Source: JAAOIF01 sp965206195 (GTDB taxonomy: Bacteria > Pseudomonadota > Gammaproteobacteria > PS1 > Pseudothioglobaceae). Taken from it: 64,000 bases of DNA. Position numbers and translations under genes: made by a program. The stretch is from contig CBDBIZ010000011.1 of the NCBI GenBank assembly GCA_965206195.1, positions 682,001-746,000 of the forward strand, given 5' to 3'. Of this stretch, positions 44,010 through 52,576 are shown piece after piece. Below the pieces are notes generated by a model that was not told where the DNA came from, did not search any database, and saw nothing but the letters and a program-made list of their open reading frames with translations. Within the stretch, counting starts at the first letter, position 1; the number at the start of each line of letters is the position of its first letter.

Positions 44010-44038
44010 TTTAGTATATCATGGGGTTGTTGTATAAT
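44010..44038 (+). promoter_or_regulatory. Putative dnaA promoter
   Basis: TTTAGT (44010-44015), 17 bp, TATAAT (44033-44038), about 50 bp before the dnaA ATG. The -10 is consensus, the -35 weak. No convincing DnaA box was seen in 43892-44088. Confidence 0.45.
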
Positions 44039-44088
44039 ACAAACTTGCGTTTTATTAACATCACTTAAACCACAAACAAAAACTCTTT

Positions 44089-45396
44089 ATGTCAGCAACT
44101 TGGGCAAAGTGCCTCAACACTCTCAAAGACACCGTCCCTTTAGCAACTTTTAGTGTCTGGGTACAGCCTTTAAAAGCAATTGAAGGCGCCAATAAATTAT
44201 CCTTATTGGCACCCAACACCTCGGTACTTAATTATGTCAATAAAAATCTCAAACAAGAAATTAAAAGTGCCATCGCCCAGCACAATAAAAAGCTCAACGT
44301 CTATATTGGTATATCGCCGCAATCAAATACCAAAACTAAAAGCATCAAACAACACAATACCTCGCTATACCCAGAATACACTTTTGATAACTTGGTACTG
44401 GGTAGTGCTAATCAAATGGCTTACGGCGCTACCCAACAAATTGCACAAAATATTACCTCATCGCCTTATAATCCTTTTATTATTTACGGCAGCTCTGGAC
44501 TTGGAAAAACACATTTAATGCAGGCAGCAGGGCATTTGGCACAAGAAAAAAATCCAAATACCAGGGTGATTTATGTGCCACTGATGGATTTTGTTAGAAA
44601 TCTTACCTCCAGTCTGCGTCATAACACCATTGAATATATGAAGGCTTATTACCATTCTGCTGATCTATTATTGGTTGACGACATTCACCTAATTGCTGGT
44701 AAAGGAAAGTCTCAAGAAGAATTTTTTCATATTTTCAATTTTCTGTTCAACACCAAAAAACAAATTATTTTTACCTGTGATCAGCCGCCAAAAAACATCA
44801 ATTCACTAGAGGATCGGCTAAAAACCAGATTTTCACAAGGGCTAAATCTACATTTAACCCCGCCAGAATTAGAAATGCGCGCCGCTATTTTGCTTAAAAA
44901 AGCACACAACAGTAAAATAGACATCAACTTAACCGAAGACATTGCACTATTTATTGCTGGACATATCACCTCCAATGTAAGAGACCTTGAAGGTGCGTTG
45001 CTCAAACTTAAAGCTTTTATTGATTTTTCAAAAATTAAACATTCATTTGTTTCTAAAGAAGTGGTTGAAAACGCTTTAGGTGAATTGATTAAACCACAAA
45101 ATAAAAATATTGATATTAACGACATCCAAAAAGAAACCGCCAAACATTACGCTATTACCATATCTGATTTAAGCTCAAAAAGTCGCAAACAACATACCGT
45201 ATTAGCCAGACAAATGGCAATTTTTATTGCTCACTCGCTAACCACATTATCACTTGCAAAAATTGGAAAACATTTTGGAAATCGTGATCATTCCACAGTT
45301 TTACATGCAATTAAAAAAATGGAAAAAAGAACACTAGAAGAGCTAGAAATAAACAACGACTGCGAATTAATCAAACTAAAATTAACCAACTTATAA
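44089..45396 (+). CDS. dnaA: Chromosomal replication initiator DnaA
   Basis: 435-aa initiator. N-terminal domain I (WAKCLNTLKDTVPLATFSVWVQPL), P-loop GSSGLGKT at residues 134-141, Walker B LLVDDIHLIAGK, and C-terminal DNA-binding signature GNRDHSTVLHAIKKME. Domain II is short and the protein is slightly shorter than E. coli (467 aa). Heads dnaA-dnaN-recF-gyrB. Confidence 0.97.
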   Translation: MSATWAKCLNTLKDTVPLATFSVWVQPLKAIEGANKLSLLAPNTSVLNYVNKNLKQEIKSAIAQHNKKLNVYIGISPQSNTKTKSIKQHNTSLYPEYTFDNLVLGSANQMAYGATQQIAQNITSSPYNPFIIYGSSGLGKTHLMQAAGHLAQEKNPNTRVIYVPLMDFVRNLTSSLRHNTIEYMKAYYHSADLLLVDDIHLIAGKGKSQEEFFHIFNFLFNTKKQIIFTCDQPPKNINSLEDRLKTRFSQGLNLHLTPPELEMRAAILLKKAHNSKIDINLTEDIALFIAGHITSNVRDLEGALLKLKAFIDFSKIKHSFVSKEVVENALGELIKPQNKNIDINDIQKETAKHYAITISDLSSKSRKQHTVLARQMAIFIAHSLTTLSLAKIGKHFGNRDHSTVLHAIKKMEKRTLEELEINNDCELIKLKLTNL

Positions 45397-45608
45397 ACAC
45401 TATACAAAGCCCGTTATTCAATACCCTGTTAATAACTTTAATAACTTAACAAATCCACAAATTTTATAAACATAGTATTAAGTTTTACATAAAATAGTAT
45501 AGACTTTATCAACAAATTAGTTATTTGTTTTTTAAAGAAAAAAACCGTTATTAACAAAAATATAACCCACTAATAATAACAATAATTTTTAATAAAAGGA
45601 TTTTTTTG
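45397..45608. other. dnaA-dnaN intergenic region with DnaA-box-like 9-mers (possible oriC)
   Basis: 212 bp, very AT-rich. TTATCAACA at 45506-45514, TTATTAACA at 45548-45556, its complement TGTTAATAA at 45427-45435, and AAATCCACA at 45451-45459 differ from TTATCCACA by one or two bases. This spacing and location are compatible with an origin or with DnaA control of dnaN. In AT-rich DNA such near-matches can also arise by chance. Confidence 0.35.
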
Positions 45609-46712
45609 ATGAACACACAACTCACAGTCGTAGAATTATTAGAACCTTTACAAACTATTATTGGTGTTGTTGAAAAAAAACAAACTTTGCCTATCTTGTC
45701 ACATGTACTTATTCAACTAAAAGATGGTCAATTAACCTTAACAACAACTGATATGGAAATTGAATTACGCACTTACAACAAAATCAATAGCCAAAAAGAA
45801 ATTAATTTTACAGTTTATGCTAAAGATTTAATTGATATCATCAAAAAACTACCTGAAGAAACCATTATTGAATTCATTATTGAAAAATCAAAAATTTATA
45901 TTAAAACCAACAACAACTCATTTGAACTTAACACCTTCAATCACCAAGACTTTCCATCATTACCAAAAATTGAAAATAGTGACGTCATTAAAATTAAACA
46001 TCAAGCATTAAAAGAATTAATTGAAAATACTAGTTTTTCAATGGGTAATCAAGACATACGTGCTTATTTAAATGGTTTATATTTTGAGATTAATCAAGAT
46101 AATATTACAGTGGTTGCCACCGACGGTCATCGCCTATCAATTGGAAAAATTAAACAAAATAACAATCTAGATAATAAAAAAACAGTTATCCTGCCCAGAA
46201 AAGCAGTGCTTGAATTAACTAAATTATTAAATAAAAATAAACATCAAGAAGTTAATATTCACCTATCAAACAATTATTTTTACTTAATCAGTGATAATAA
46301 CACTCTTATCAGCCGATTAATTGATGGTAATTTCCCAAACTATATACAAGTAATTCCAACCGATTACGAAAACACCATTATTATTAATCGACAAGATTTT
46401 TTAAACAGCTTACAACAGGCTTCAATTTTTGTTGAAGAACGTACTAAAGGGGTTAAATTAGTTTTCAAAAAAACAAAATTAAACATTTTCTCCCATTCAG
46501 AAAGAGGCCAAGCAAAAACTCAAATTAGCATTAAAAATTTTGATAAAGAAATAGAAATTGCCTTTAATATTCAATATTTAATCCCTATTTTAGAAAAATT
46601 GACCACTACTGAAATTAACATGGTAGTACCTGGCGGTGAAAATAAATCTTGTTTATTAAGTAGTATCGGTGATGAAACTTACCAATATGTTGTTATGCCA
46701 ATGCGAATTTAA
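45609..46712 (+). CDS. dnaN: DNA polymerase III beta subunit (sliding clamp)
   Basis: 367-aa clamp. Start ATG 45609 follows AAAAGGA; a TTG one codon earlier is rejected. Three repeated clamp domains of about 120 aa, with VVATDGHRLSIGK, LIDGNFPNY, and the C-terminal YVVMPMRI. Noticeably rich in Lys, Asn and Ile relative to the atp or pet genes, matching AT-rich codon use here. Confidence 0.97.
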   Translation: MNTQLTVVELLEPLQTIIGVVEKKQTLPILSHVLIQLKDGQLTLTTTDMEIELRTYNKINSQKEINFTVYAKDLIDIIKKLPEETIIEFIIEKSKIYIKTNNNSFELNTFNHQDFPSLPKIENSDVIKIKHQALKELIENTSFSMGNQDIRAYLNGLYFEINQDNITVVATDGHRLSIGKIKQNNNLDNKKTVILPRKAVLELTKLLNKNKHQEVNIHLSNNYFYLISDNNTLISRLIDGNFPNYIQVIPTDYENTIIINRQDFLNSLQQASIFVEERTKGVKLVFKKTKLNIFSHSERGQAKTQISIKNFDKEIEIAFNIQYLIPILEKLTTTEINMVVPGGENKSCLLSSIGDETYQYVVMPMRI

Positions 46713-46731
46713 TCCCTAATTTTGCTTGATA

Positions 46732-47817
46732 ATGGCTGTTATTAATAAACTATTTGTTAATCAATTTCGAAATTTACCCGCTCAAATTATCTTACCATCT
46801 AAACAAGTTAATTTATTTATTGGCACTAATGCTCAAGGAAAAACCAATCTAATTGAAGCTATTTATTATTTGGGTCACAACCGTTCTTTTAAAACCAAAA
46901 ATATTCAAGAAATAATCGGTTTTGATTATGAGCAATTTCAACTACAGGCTCAGATTGATAACAACAAAATAAAATTGCAAAAATCAAAACACCAAAATAT
47001 CATTAATATCAACCAACACAATATTAGTAACAGCAGCCAACTCAGTCAAATTTTACCCATTCAAATTATTACGCTAGATAAGGGTTTTGTGGTTAGTGGC
47101 ACTCCCAAAAATAAACGTTCTTATTTAGATTGGGGGGTGTTTCACGTGAAACCGGAAACCACATCCCTGTTTAAAAGTTACCGCAAAATATTGAAAAATA
47201 TTAATATTCTATTAATTCACAATAAAACCAATGAATTGGATTTTTGGTTGTTAGAGTTAGCAAAAACTGCATCAAAAATTAATCAAAATAGAGCTCAATA
47301 TCTACAAGAACTCAAACAAACAAAGCTGTCTAATAACTTATTACTTGAAAATTTAATCAAATCATTTAAACAATTTGATTATCAATTTTTTTCTGGCTGG
47401 CCAAAAGAGGTAGATGCTATCAATACGCAAAGTATTTATCAATATTTATCTAAAAATAAACCACAACTGTTAAGAAACAAACATCTAAAATATGGCTCAC
47501 ATAAAGCCAGCATTGTTTTTTCACTTAACAACAAAAGCGAATGTTTTTTATCTAGAGGAGAGCAAAAAATCTTGTCTATTGTTTTCTGGCTAACCCAAGT
47601 ATTGTTGTTAATTAATTTAAAAATCAAGCCAGTTGTATTAATTGACGACCTTTGCTCAGAACTTGATAATGACAAAATTAATACAATATTACAATATCTA
47701 AAAATGCTAAAAGTGCAAACTTTCATCACCGACATTGGTCATAATTTAGCCACTATTAATAATGTTGACCCTAATATTTTTGAGATTAAAAAAGGGCTTA
47801 TCAAAAAAATAAATTAG
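46732..47817 (+). CDS. recF: DNA replication and repair protein RecF
   Basis: 361-aa ABC-type ATPase in recombinational gap repair. ATG 46732 chosen over TTG 46726 because it gives MAVINKLFVNQFRNL. Walker A GTNAQGKTNLIEAIYYLG (mark: AQGKTN), signature LSRGEQKILSIVFWL, Walker B VVLIDDLCSELD. Normal length. No strong ribosome site, so probably coupled to dnaN, 19 bp upstream. Confidence 0.96.
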   Translation: MAVINKLFVNQFRNLPAQIILPSKQVNLFIGTNAQGKTNLIEAIYYLGHNRSFKTKNIQEIIGFDYEQFQLQAQIDNNKIKLQKSKHQNIININQHNISNSSQLSQILPIQIITLDKGFVVSGTPKNKRSYLDWGVFHVKPETTSLFKSYRKILKNINILLIHNKTNELDFWLLELAKTASKINQNRAQYLQELKQTKLSNNLLLENLIKSFKQFDYQFFSGWPKEVDAINTQSIYQYLSKNKPQLLRNKHLKYGSHKASIVFSLNNKSECFLSRGEQKILSIVFWLTQVLLLINLKIKPVVLIDDLCSELDNDKINTILQYLKMLKVQTFITDIGHNLATINNVDPNIFEIKKGLIKKIN

Positions 47818-47914
47818 CCCATGAAAACGCAGATGAACACTTAGTAATCCCCACTTGCATGGTATAATCAACTTAATTTTTTTTTAACTATTTTAATCAC
47901 CCCTTTAAGTGCTT

Positions 47915-50332
47915 ATGCTACAATCAAAATTCAAAGAATCCCAAAAATATCAAGCCTCTAATATTAAGGTTTTAAAAGGTTTGGACGCAGTGAGAAAACG
48001 TCCAGGTATGTATATTGGTGATACCGATGATGGCACTGGACTACATCATATGGTATTTGAGGTGGTCGATAATGCTATTGATGAAGCACTTGCGGGATAT
48101 TGCTCAAAAATCAACATTACCATTCATGAAGACCAATCAATTTCAGTTACTGATAATGGTCGAGGCATTCCGATAGATATTCATCCTGAGGAAGGGGTAA
48201 GTGCAGCAGAGGTTATTATGACTATACTACATGCTGGTGGTAAATTTGATGATAACTCTTACAAAGTTTCAGGCGGTTTACATGGCGTTGGCGTCTCAGT
48301 GGTTAATGCTCTATCTGAAATGGTACATTTAACCGTTTATCGTTCTGGCGAAGTGCATGAGCAAAGTTACAGCTTAGGTATTCCAAACGCACCGATGAGA
48401 ATTACTGGTAAAACCCAACTTACTGGCACTAAGATTCATTTCAAACCCAGTTCTGATGTATTTACCGTCATTGAATTTAAATACGACATATTGGCAAATC
48501 GGGTTAGAGAATTATCTTTTTTAAACTCAGGTGTTCATATTGAAATACAAGAGCTATATTCCGGACGTAAAGATAACTTTAAATATGAAGGGGGTATTAC
48601 TGCTTTTGTTGAACATCTAAATAAATCAAAAACCCCAATTCACAACGATGTTATTACCCTTTGTGCTGAGAAAGATAATATTGCAATTGATGTAGCGCTA
48701 CAATGGAGTGATGCCTATCAAGAAAGTATTTATTGTTTTACCAACAACACCCCGCAACGAGATGGCGGTGCACACTTGGCGGGGTTTAGAGGGGCACTAA
48801 CTCGAACCTTGAATAATTATATTGATAATTCAGGCATGGCAAAGAAAGAAAAAAACGCAATTACTGGTGAAGATACTCGTGAGGGTTTAACTGCGATTAT
48901 TTCAGTTAAGGTTCCTGATCCAAAATTTTCATCACAAACCAAAGATAAACTGGTGTCAAGTGAAGTACGCGCACCTGTTGAATCAGCACTAAATGAAAAA
49001 CTGAGCGAGTATCTGTTAGAAAACCCAAACCAGGCAAAAATCATCGTTGGTAAAATTCTGGAGGCTTCACGTGCTCGCGATGCAGCTCGAAAAGCCAGAG
49101 AAATGACTCGTCGTAAAGGTGCGCTTGACATCGCCGGCTTACCGGGAAAATTGAGCGATTGCCAAACCAAAGACCCTGCCGAAAGTGAAATTTTCTTAGT
49201 TGAGGGAGATTCTGCAGGCGGGTCCGCCAAACAAGGTCGTGACCGCCGCACGCAAGCAATTTTACCACTCAAAGGCAAAATCCTCAATGTTGAAAAAGCT
49301 CGATTTGAAAAAATGCTCTCTTCTACTGAAGTTGGCACCTTGATTACTGCGCTGGGTTGTGGTATTGGTAAAGAAGAATACAATATTGAAAAACTACGTT
49401 ATCACAAAATTGTCATCATGACTGATGCTGATGTTGATGGTGCACATATTCGAACTTTATTACTCACTTTCTTTTACCGTTATTTACCTGAATTGGTGGA
49501 AAAAGGCTATTTGTACATTGCTCAGCCACCCTTATACAAAATTAAAAAAGGCAAGCAAGAGCGTTACTTAAAAGATGATCAAGAATTGAATGAATACTTA
49601 TTACAAGAGGCACTTAACAATGCACATTTATTTTTTAATGCAAGTGCACCAGCTATTTCTGGTCTGGCACTAGAAACAGCAATCAAAGATTATTATCAGA
49701 TTAATACTATTATTGAACGCTTATCAAAGAAATTTAGTCTAGCATTATTACGCGCCATTGCAAGTTCAACAACGCTCAAATCTTTGAGTAATAGTAAAAC
49801 AACCAATCTTTGGACACAACAATTACAAGCCAAACTTTCACAAGACCTAACCCCTGCACAAACACACACAGTGAGTTTTAACGAAAAAACTCAAGAAATT
49901 GAATATGTATTATCTATTTACGGCGTTGATACCGATATTAATAGATTGGGCCAAGCTTTTTTTGACTCACCAGATTATCAGACCATTGAAAAATTTTCAA
50001 CCACAGTTGAAAGCGCGATTACTGATGAGTCTTATATTGAGAAAAAAGAAAAAACCATTCAAGTGAAAAACTTTACCCAAGTGGTTAGTTTTTTAATGGA
50101 TGACGCCAAGAAAGGTCAAAGTTTCCAACGTTATAAAGGCTTGGGAGAAATGAATCCAGAGCAACTTTGGGAAACCACAATGGATCCAGAAAATAGAGTT
50201 TTACTAAAAGTGAAGATTGAAGATGCAATTGCCGCTGACGAGGTTTTTTCAACTTTAATGGGTGACGAGGTAGAGCCAAGAAGAAACTTCATTGAAGAGA
50301 ACGCACTCACAATTGATAACCTAGATTTTTAG
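47915..50332 (+). CDS. gyrB: DNA gyrase subunit B
   Basis: 805-aa ATPase subunit of gyrase (E. coli 804). GHKL ATP site: VDNAIDEALAGYC, DNGRGIPID, GGLHGVGVSVVNALS. Toprim: VEGDSAGGSAKQGRDR and DADVDGAHIRTLLLTFF (mark: DADVDG). C-terminal QRYKGLGEMNPEQLWETTMDP (mark: YKGLGEMN). ATG 47915 preferred to GTG 47909. Confidence 0.98.
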   Translation: MLQSKFKESQKYQASNIKVLKGLDAVRKRPGMYIGDTDDGTGLHHMVFEVVDNAIDEALAGYCSKINITIHEDQSISVTDNGRGIPIDIHPEEGVSAAEVIMTILHAGGKFDDNSYKVSGGLHGVGVSVVNALSEMVHLTVYRSGEVHEQSYSLGIPNAPMRITGKTQLTGTKIHFKPSSDVFTVIEFKYDILANRVRELSFLNSGVHIEIQELYSGRKDNFKYEGGITAFVEHLNKSKTPIHNDVITLCAEKDNIAIDVALQWSDAYQESIYCFTNNTPQRDGGAHLAGFRGALTRTLNNYIDNSGMAKKEKNAITGEDTREGLTAIISVKVPDPKFSSQTKDKLVSSEVRAPVESALNEKLSEYLLENPNQAKIIVGKILEASRARDAARKAREMTRRKGALDIAGLPGKLSDCQTKDPAESEIFLVEGDSAGGSAKQGRDRRTQAILPLKGKILNVEKARFEKMLSSTEVGTLITALGCGIGKEEYNIEKLRYHKIVIMTDADVDGAHIRTLLLTFFYRYLPELVEKGYLYIAQPPLYKIKKGKQERYLKDDQELNEYLLQEALNNAHLFFNASAPAISGLALETAIKDYYQINTIIERLSKKFSLALLRAIASSTTLKSLSNSKTTNLWTQQLQAKLSQDLTPAQTHTVSFNEKTQEIEYVLSIYGVDTDINRLGQAFFDSPDYQTIEKFSTTVESAITDESYIEKKEKTIQVKNFTQVVSFLMDDAKKGQSFQRYKGLGEMNPEQLWETTMDPENRVLLKVKIEDAIAADEVFSTLMGDEVEPRRNFIEENALTIDNLDF

Positions 50333-50495
50333 GTTTTTTAGATGTTTTATCAGATAAATTGCTGATTGATACCTCGCCTGATTGATTGTTGAAGTGGGTA
50401 TAATCACCAACACTTTATGCCTTGATATAGTTAGCATTTATTGAGCTAATAATTTTTATTAGACAAGGCCTGCATCATTAAATAAGGAGGTATTT

Positions 50496-51377
50496 ATGTC
50501 AACAAAACATCCAATCGTTTCAGTTACCGGGTCATCAGGTGCAGGCACCACCTTTGTAAAAAAAGCATTTGAAAAAATTTTTGTACAAAAAAATCTAAAC
50601 GTATGTGTGATTGAAGGTGATAGCTTTCATAAATTTGAACGCGCTGATATGAAAGTTGAAGTTGAAAAATCACGCGCAGCAGGCAAAGTACTGACTCATT
50701 TTGCACAAAACGCTAATCATTTTGATAAGCTCGAGAATCTATTCAAGCAATATGGGCAAGATGGTACAGGTAAAAAACGCTACTATATTCACTCTGATGA
50801 AGAGGCGACTGAGCATAATCAACGCCTAAACACTAATCTTGAGCCGGGTCAATTTACCCCTTGGGAAGACATTGAGAAAAACACAGACATTATGTTTTAT
50901 GAGGGTCTGCATGGCGGTGTAAAAACTGACCATGCTGATGTTGCAGGTCAGGTTGATTTATTGGTAGGGGTGACACCTGTTGTGAATATTGAGTGGATTC
51001 AAAAAATTCACCGCGATACTTCTGAGCGTCCATATACGCCAGAGCAAGTAACGCAAATTATTCTTGATCGTATGCAAGATTATGTTGAATTTATCACCCC
51101 ACAGTTTGATAACACCCATATTAATTTTCATCGCATTCCATTGGTTGACACCTCAAATCCGTTTAGCGGGCAAGCGGTGCCTGCACCTGACGATTCTTTG
51201 GTAGTTACCAGTGTTCGCCTTGATGGCGTTGACTTACGAAATGTTGCCAGCCAACTACCAGCTGATGCAATGGCGTTTTTACAAAATGACACCACTTTGG
51301 TTTACAAGGGCAATTACATAATAAAGGTGTTAGACATCATACTAACCCCCATCATTGAGCGTTTGGTCCAGCACTGA
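50496..51377 (+). CDS. prk: Phosphoribulokinase (class I)
   Basis: 293-aa kinase making ribulose 1,5-bisphosphate for RuBisCO. P-loop GSSGAGTT at residues 12-19, EGDSFHKFERADM, YYIHSDEEA, FYEGLHGG (Walker B) and KIHRDTSERPY. Length fits the octameric bacterial class. Very strong ribosome site AAGGAGG. It stands alone: RuBisCO and other cbb genes are not in the window. Upstream TATAAT at 50399-50404. This is the main evidence for autotrophy. Confidence 0.97.
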   Translation: MSTKHPIVSVTGSSGAGTTFVKKAFEKIFVQKNLNVCVIEGDSFHKFERADMKVEVEKSRAAGKVLTHFAQNANHFDKLENLFKQYGQDGTGKKRYYIHSDEEATEHNQRLNTNLEPGQFTPWEDIEKNTDIMFYEGLHGGVKTDHADVAGQVDLLVGVTPVVNIEWIQKIHRDTSERPYTPEQVTQIILDRMQDYVEFITPQFDNTHINFHRIPLVDTSNPFSGQAVPAPDDSLVVTSVRLDGVDLRNVASQLPADAMAFLQNDTTLVYKGNYIIKVLDIILTPIIERLVQH

Positions 51378-51489
51378 TTGTTTGTCGCTTTATTTAAGTT
51401 TGGCATTAGTAAGGGTTATAGTTACCGCTGTCATACTTAGTATTTCAGTATTGTAACTGTGCAAATTTTTAAATTCAAAAATGTTGATT

Positions 51490-51514
51490 AAAAACACTGG
51501 TATTAGTGATTTTT
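51490..51514 (+). terminator. prk terminator
   Basis: AAAAACACT (51490-51498), loop GGTATT, AGTG, one bulged A, TTTTT (to 51514), about 115 bp after the prk stop. A second small stem GGCG/CGCC follows at about 51525. The remainder of 51378-51578 shows no gene. Confidence 0.55.
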
Positions 51515-51578
51515 GAACCCGCTCAGGCGTTAGCGCCGTATTATTAAGAGTGTTTCATATTTTAATCCCTGTTTGATT

Positions 51579-52550
51579 ATGGATTCATTGACTCAATTTA
51601 TGCTTGGTGCCAGCGTTGGTCTGGCAATTAGTCCAGTTAAAACTCGAAAAATTGCATTAACTTCAGGCGTGTTGGCAATGCTGCCTGATTTAGATATTTT
51701 GCTTAATTATGGCGATGAATTACAAGACATGATTCACCATCGTGGGTTTTCACATTCGCTTTTGGTGTTGAACTTGTTATCGTTACCGTTAGCATTGGGA
51801 TTAAAGCGTTTTTTATCAGATTTAGCATTGTCAACTAAACATTGGTTTTGGCTGTGTTTTTGGGTGCTAAACACACACATTTGGCTAGATGCACTGACGA
51901 TTTTTGGCACACAAATATTTTGGCCAAGCACTGGAGCGAGCATCTCTATTACCTCAATGTTTATTTTCGATATATTTTATGTGGCACCTCTATTAGTCGC
52001 ATTTATTATATTGATGTATAAAAAACACTTGCCAAAATGGCTTGGTCTTTCTGTTAATACCTGGGCATTGAGCTTGAGTAGTGTTTATTTGTTGTTAATG
52101 TTATCGTTACAACAATACGCATTTAGTAACACACCTGCACCAAGTGATGTTCAAGTGTTAAATAGCTTTACCATGCCTACCCCCTCTAATGGGCTGATTT
52201 GGCGCACAGTATATATCGATAAGCAAAATAGTTATGAGCGTTTTTACAATCTAGCCACTCAAAAACACAGTGCTTGGACGCGTATTGCTCATCACAAAAA
52301 TGATGATTTGCCAAAAGATGCAGCATTAGAGAAGGTGATTGCACAATATGGGCATTTTTCTCATGGTTTTTATCGTCTGCAAACCGTTGGCGATGATTTG
52401 GTTATTCATGATATTCGTATGGGAACAACAGATATGGCGATTTTTGCCTTTAAGATAGGAGAAAAACGAGGCGACATATATCAAGCAACTATTCCAAAAA
52501 TAGTGCCACTTAAGTATTTTAGTTTTGTCAAAATGTTTGGTAATTGGTAA
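51579..52550 (+). CDS. YdjM/DUF457-like inner-membrane metal-dependent hydrolase
   Basis: 323-aa membrane protein. Start ATG 51579 (MDSLTQFMLGASVG). The family's N-terminal metal-binding pattern is visible: MLPDLDILLNYGD and HHRGFSHSLL, with LNTHIWLDALT later. About four to five hydrophobic segments occupy residues 1-195; the C-terminal 130 residues are soluble and less conserved. Physiological role is unknown. Convergent with leuS, with only 26 bp between. Confidence 0.8.
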   Translation: MDSLTQFMLGASVGLAISPVKTRKIALTSGVLAMLPDLDILLNYGDELQDMIHHRGFSHSLLVLNLLSLPLALGLKRFLSDLALSTKHWFWLCFWVLNTHIWLDALTIFGTQIFWPSTGASISITSMFIFDIFYVAPLLVAFIILMYKKHLPKWLGLSVNTWALSLSSVYLLLMLSLQQYAFSNTPAPSDVQVLNSFTMPTPSNGLIWRTVYIDKQNSYERFYNLATQKHSAWTRIAHHKNDDLPKDAALEKVIAQYGHFSHGFYRLQTVGDDLVIHDIRMGTTDMAIFAFKIGEKRGDIYQATIPKIVPLKYFSFVKMFGNW

Positions 52551-52576
52551 TGTTTGAACTGTTTGTCTATAAACCT

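Noticed and set aside
48817..49383. 188-codon minus-strand ORF inside gyrB
   Set aside because: Shadow of gyrB; serine/leucine-rich translation typical of an antisense frame.
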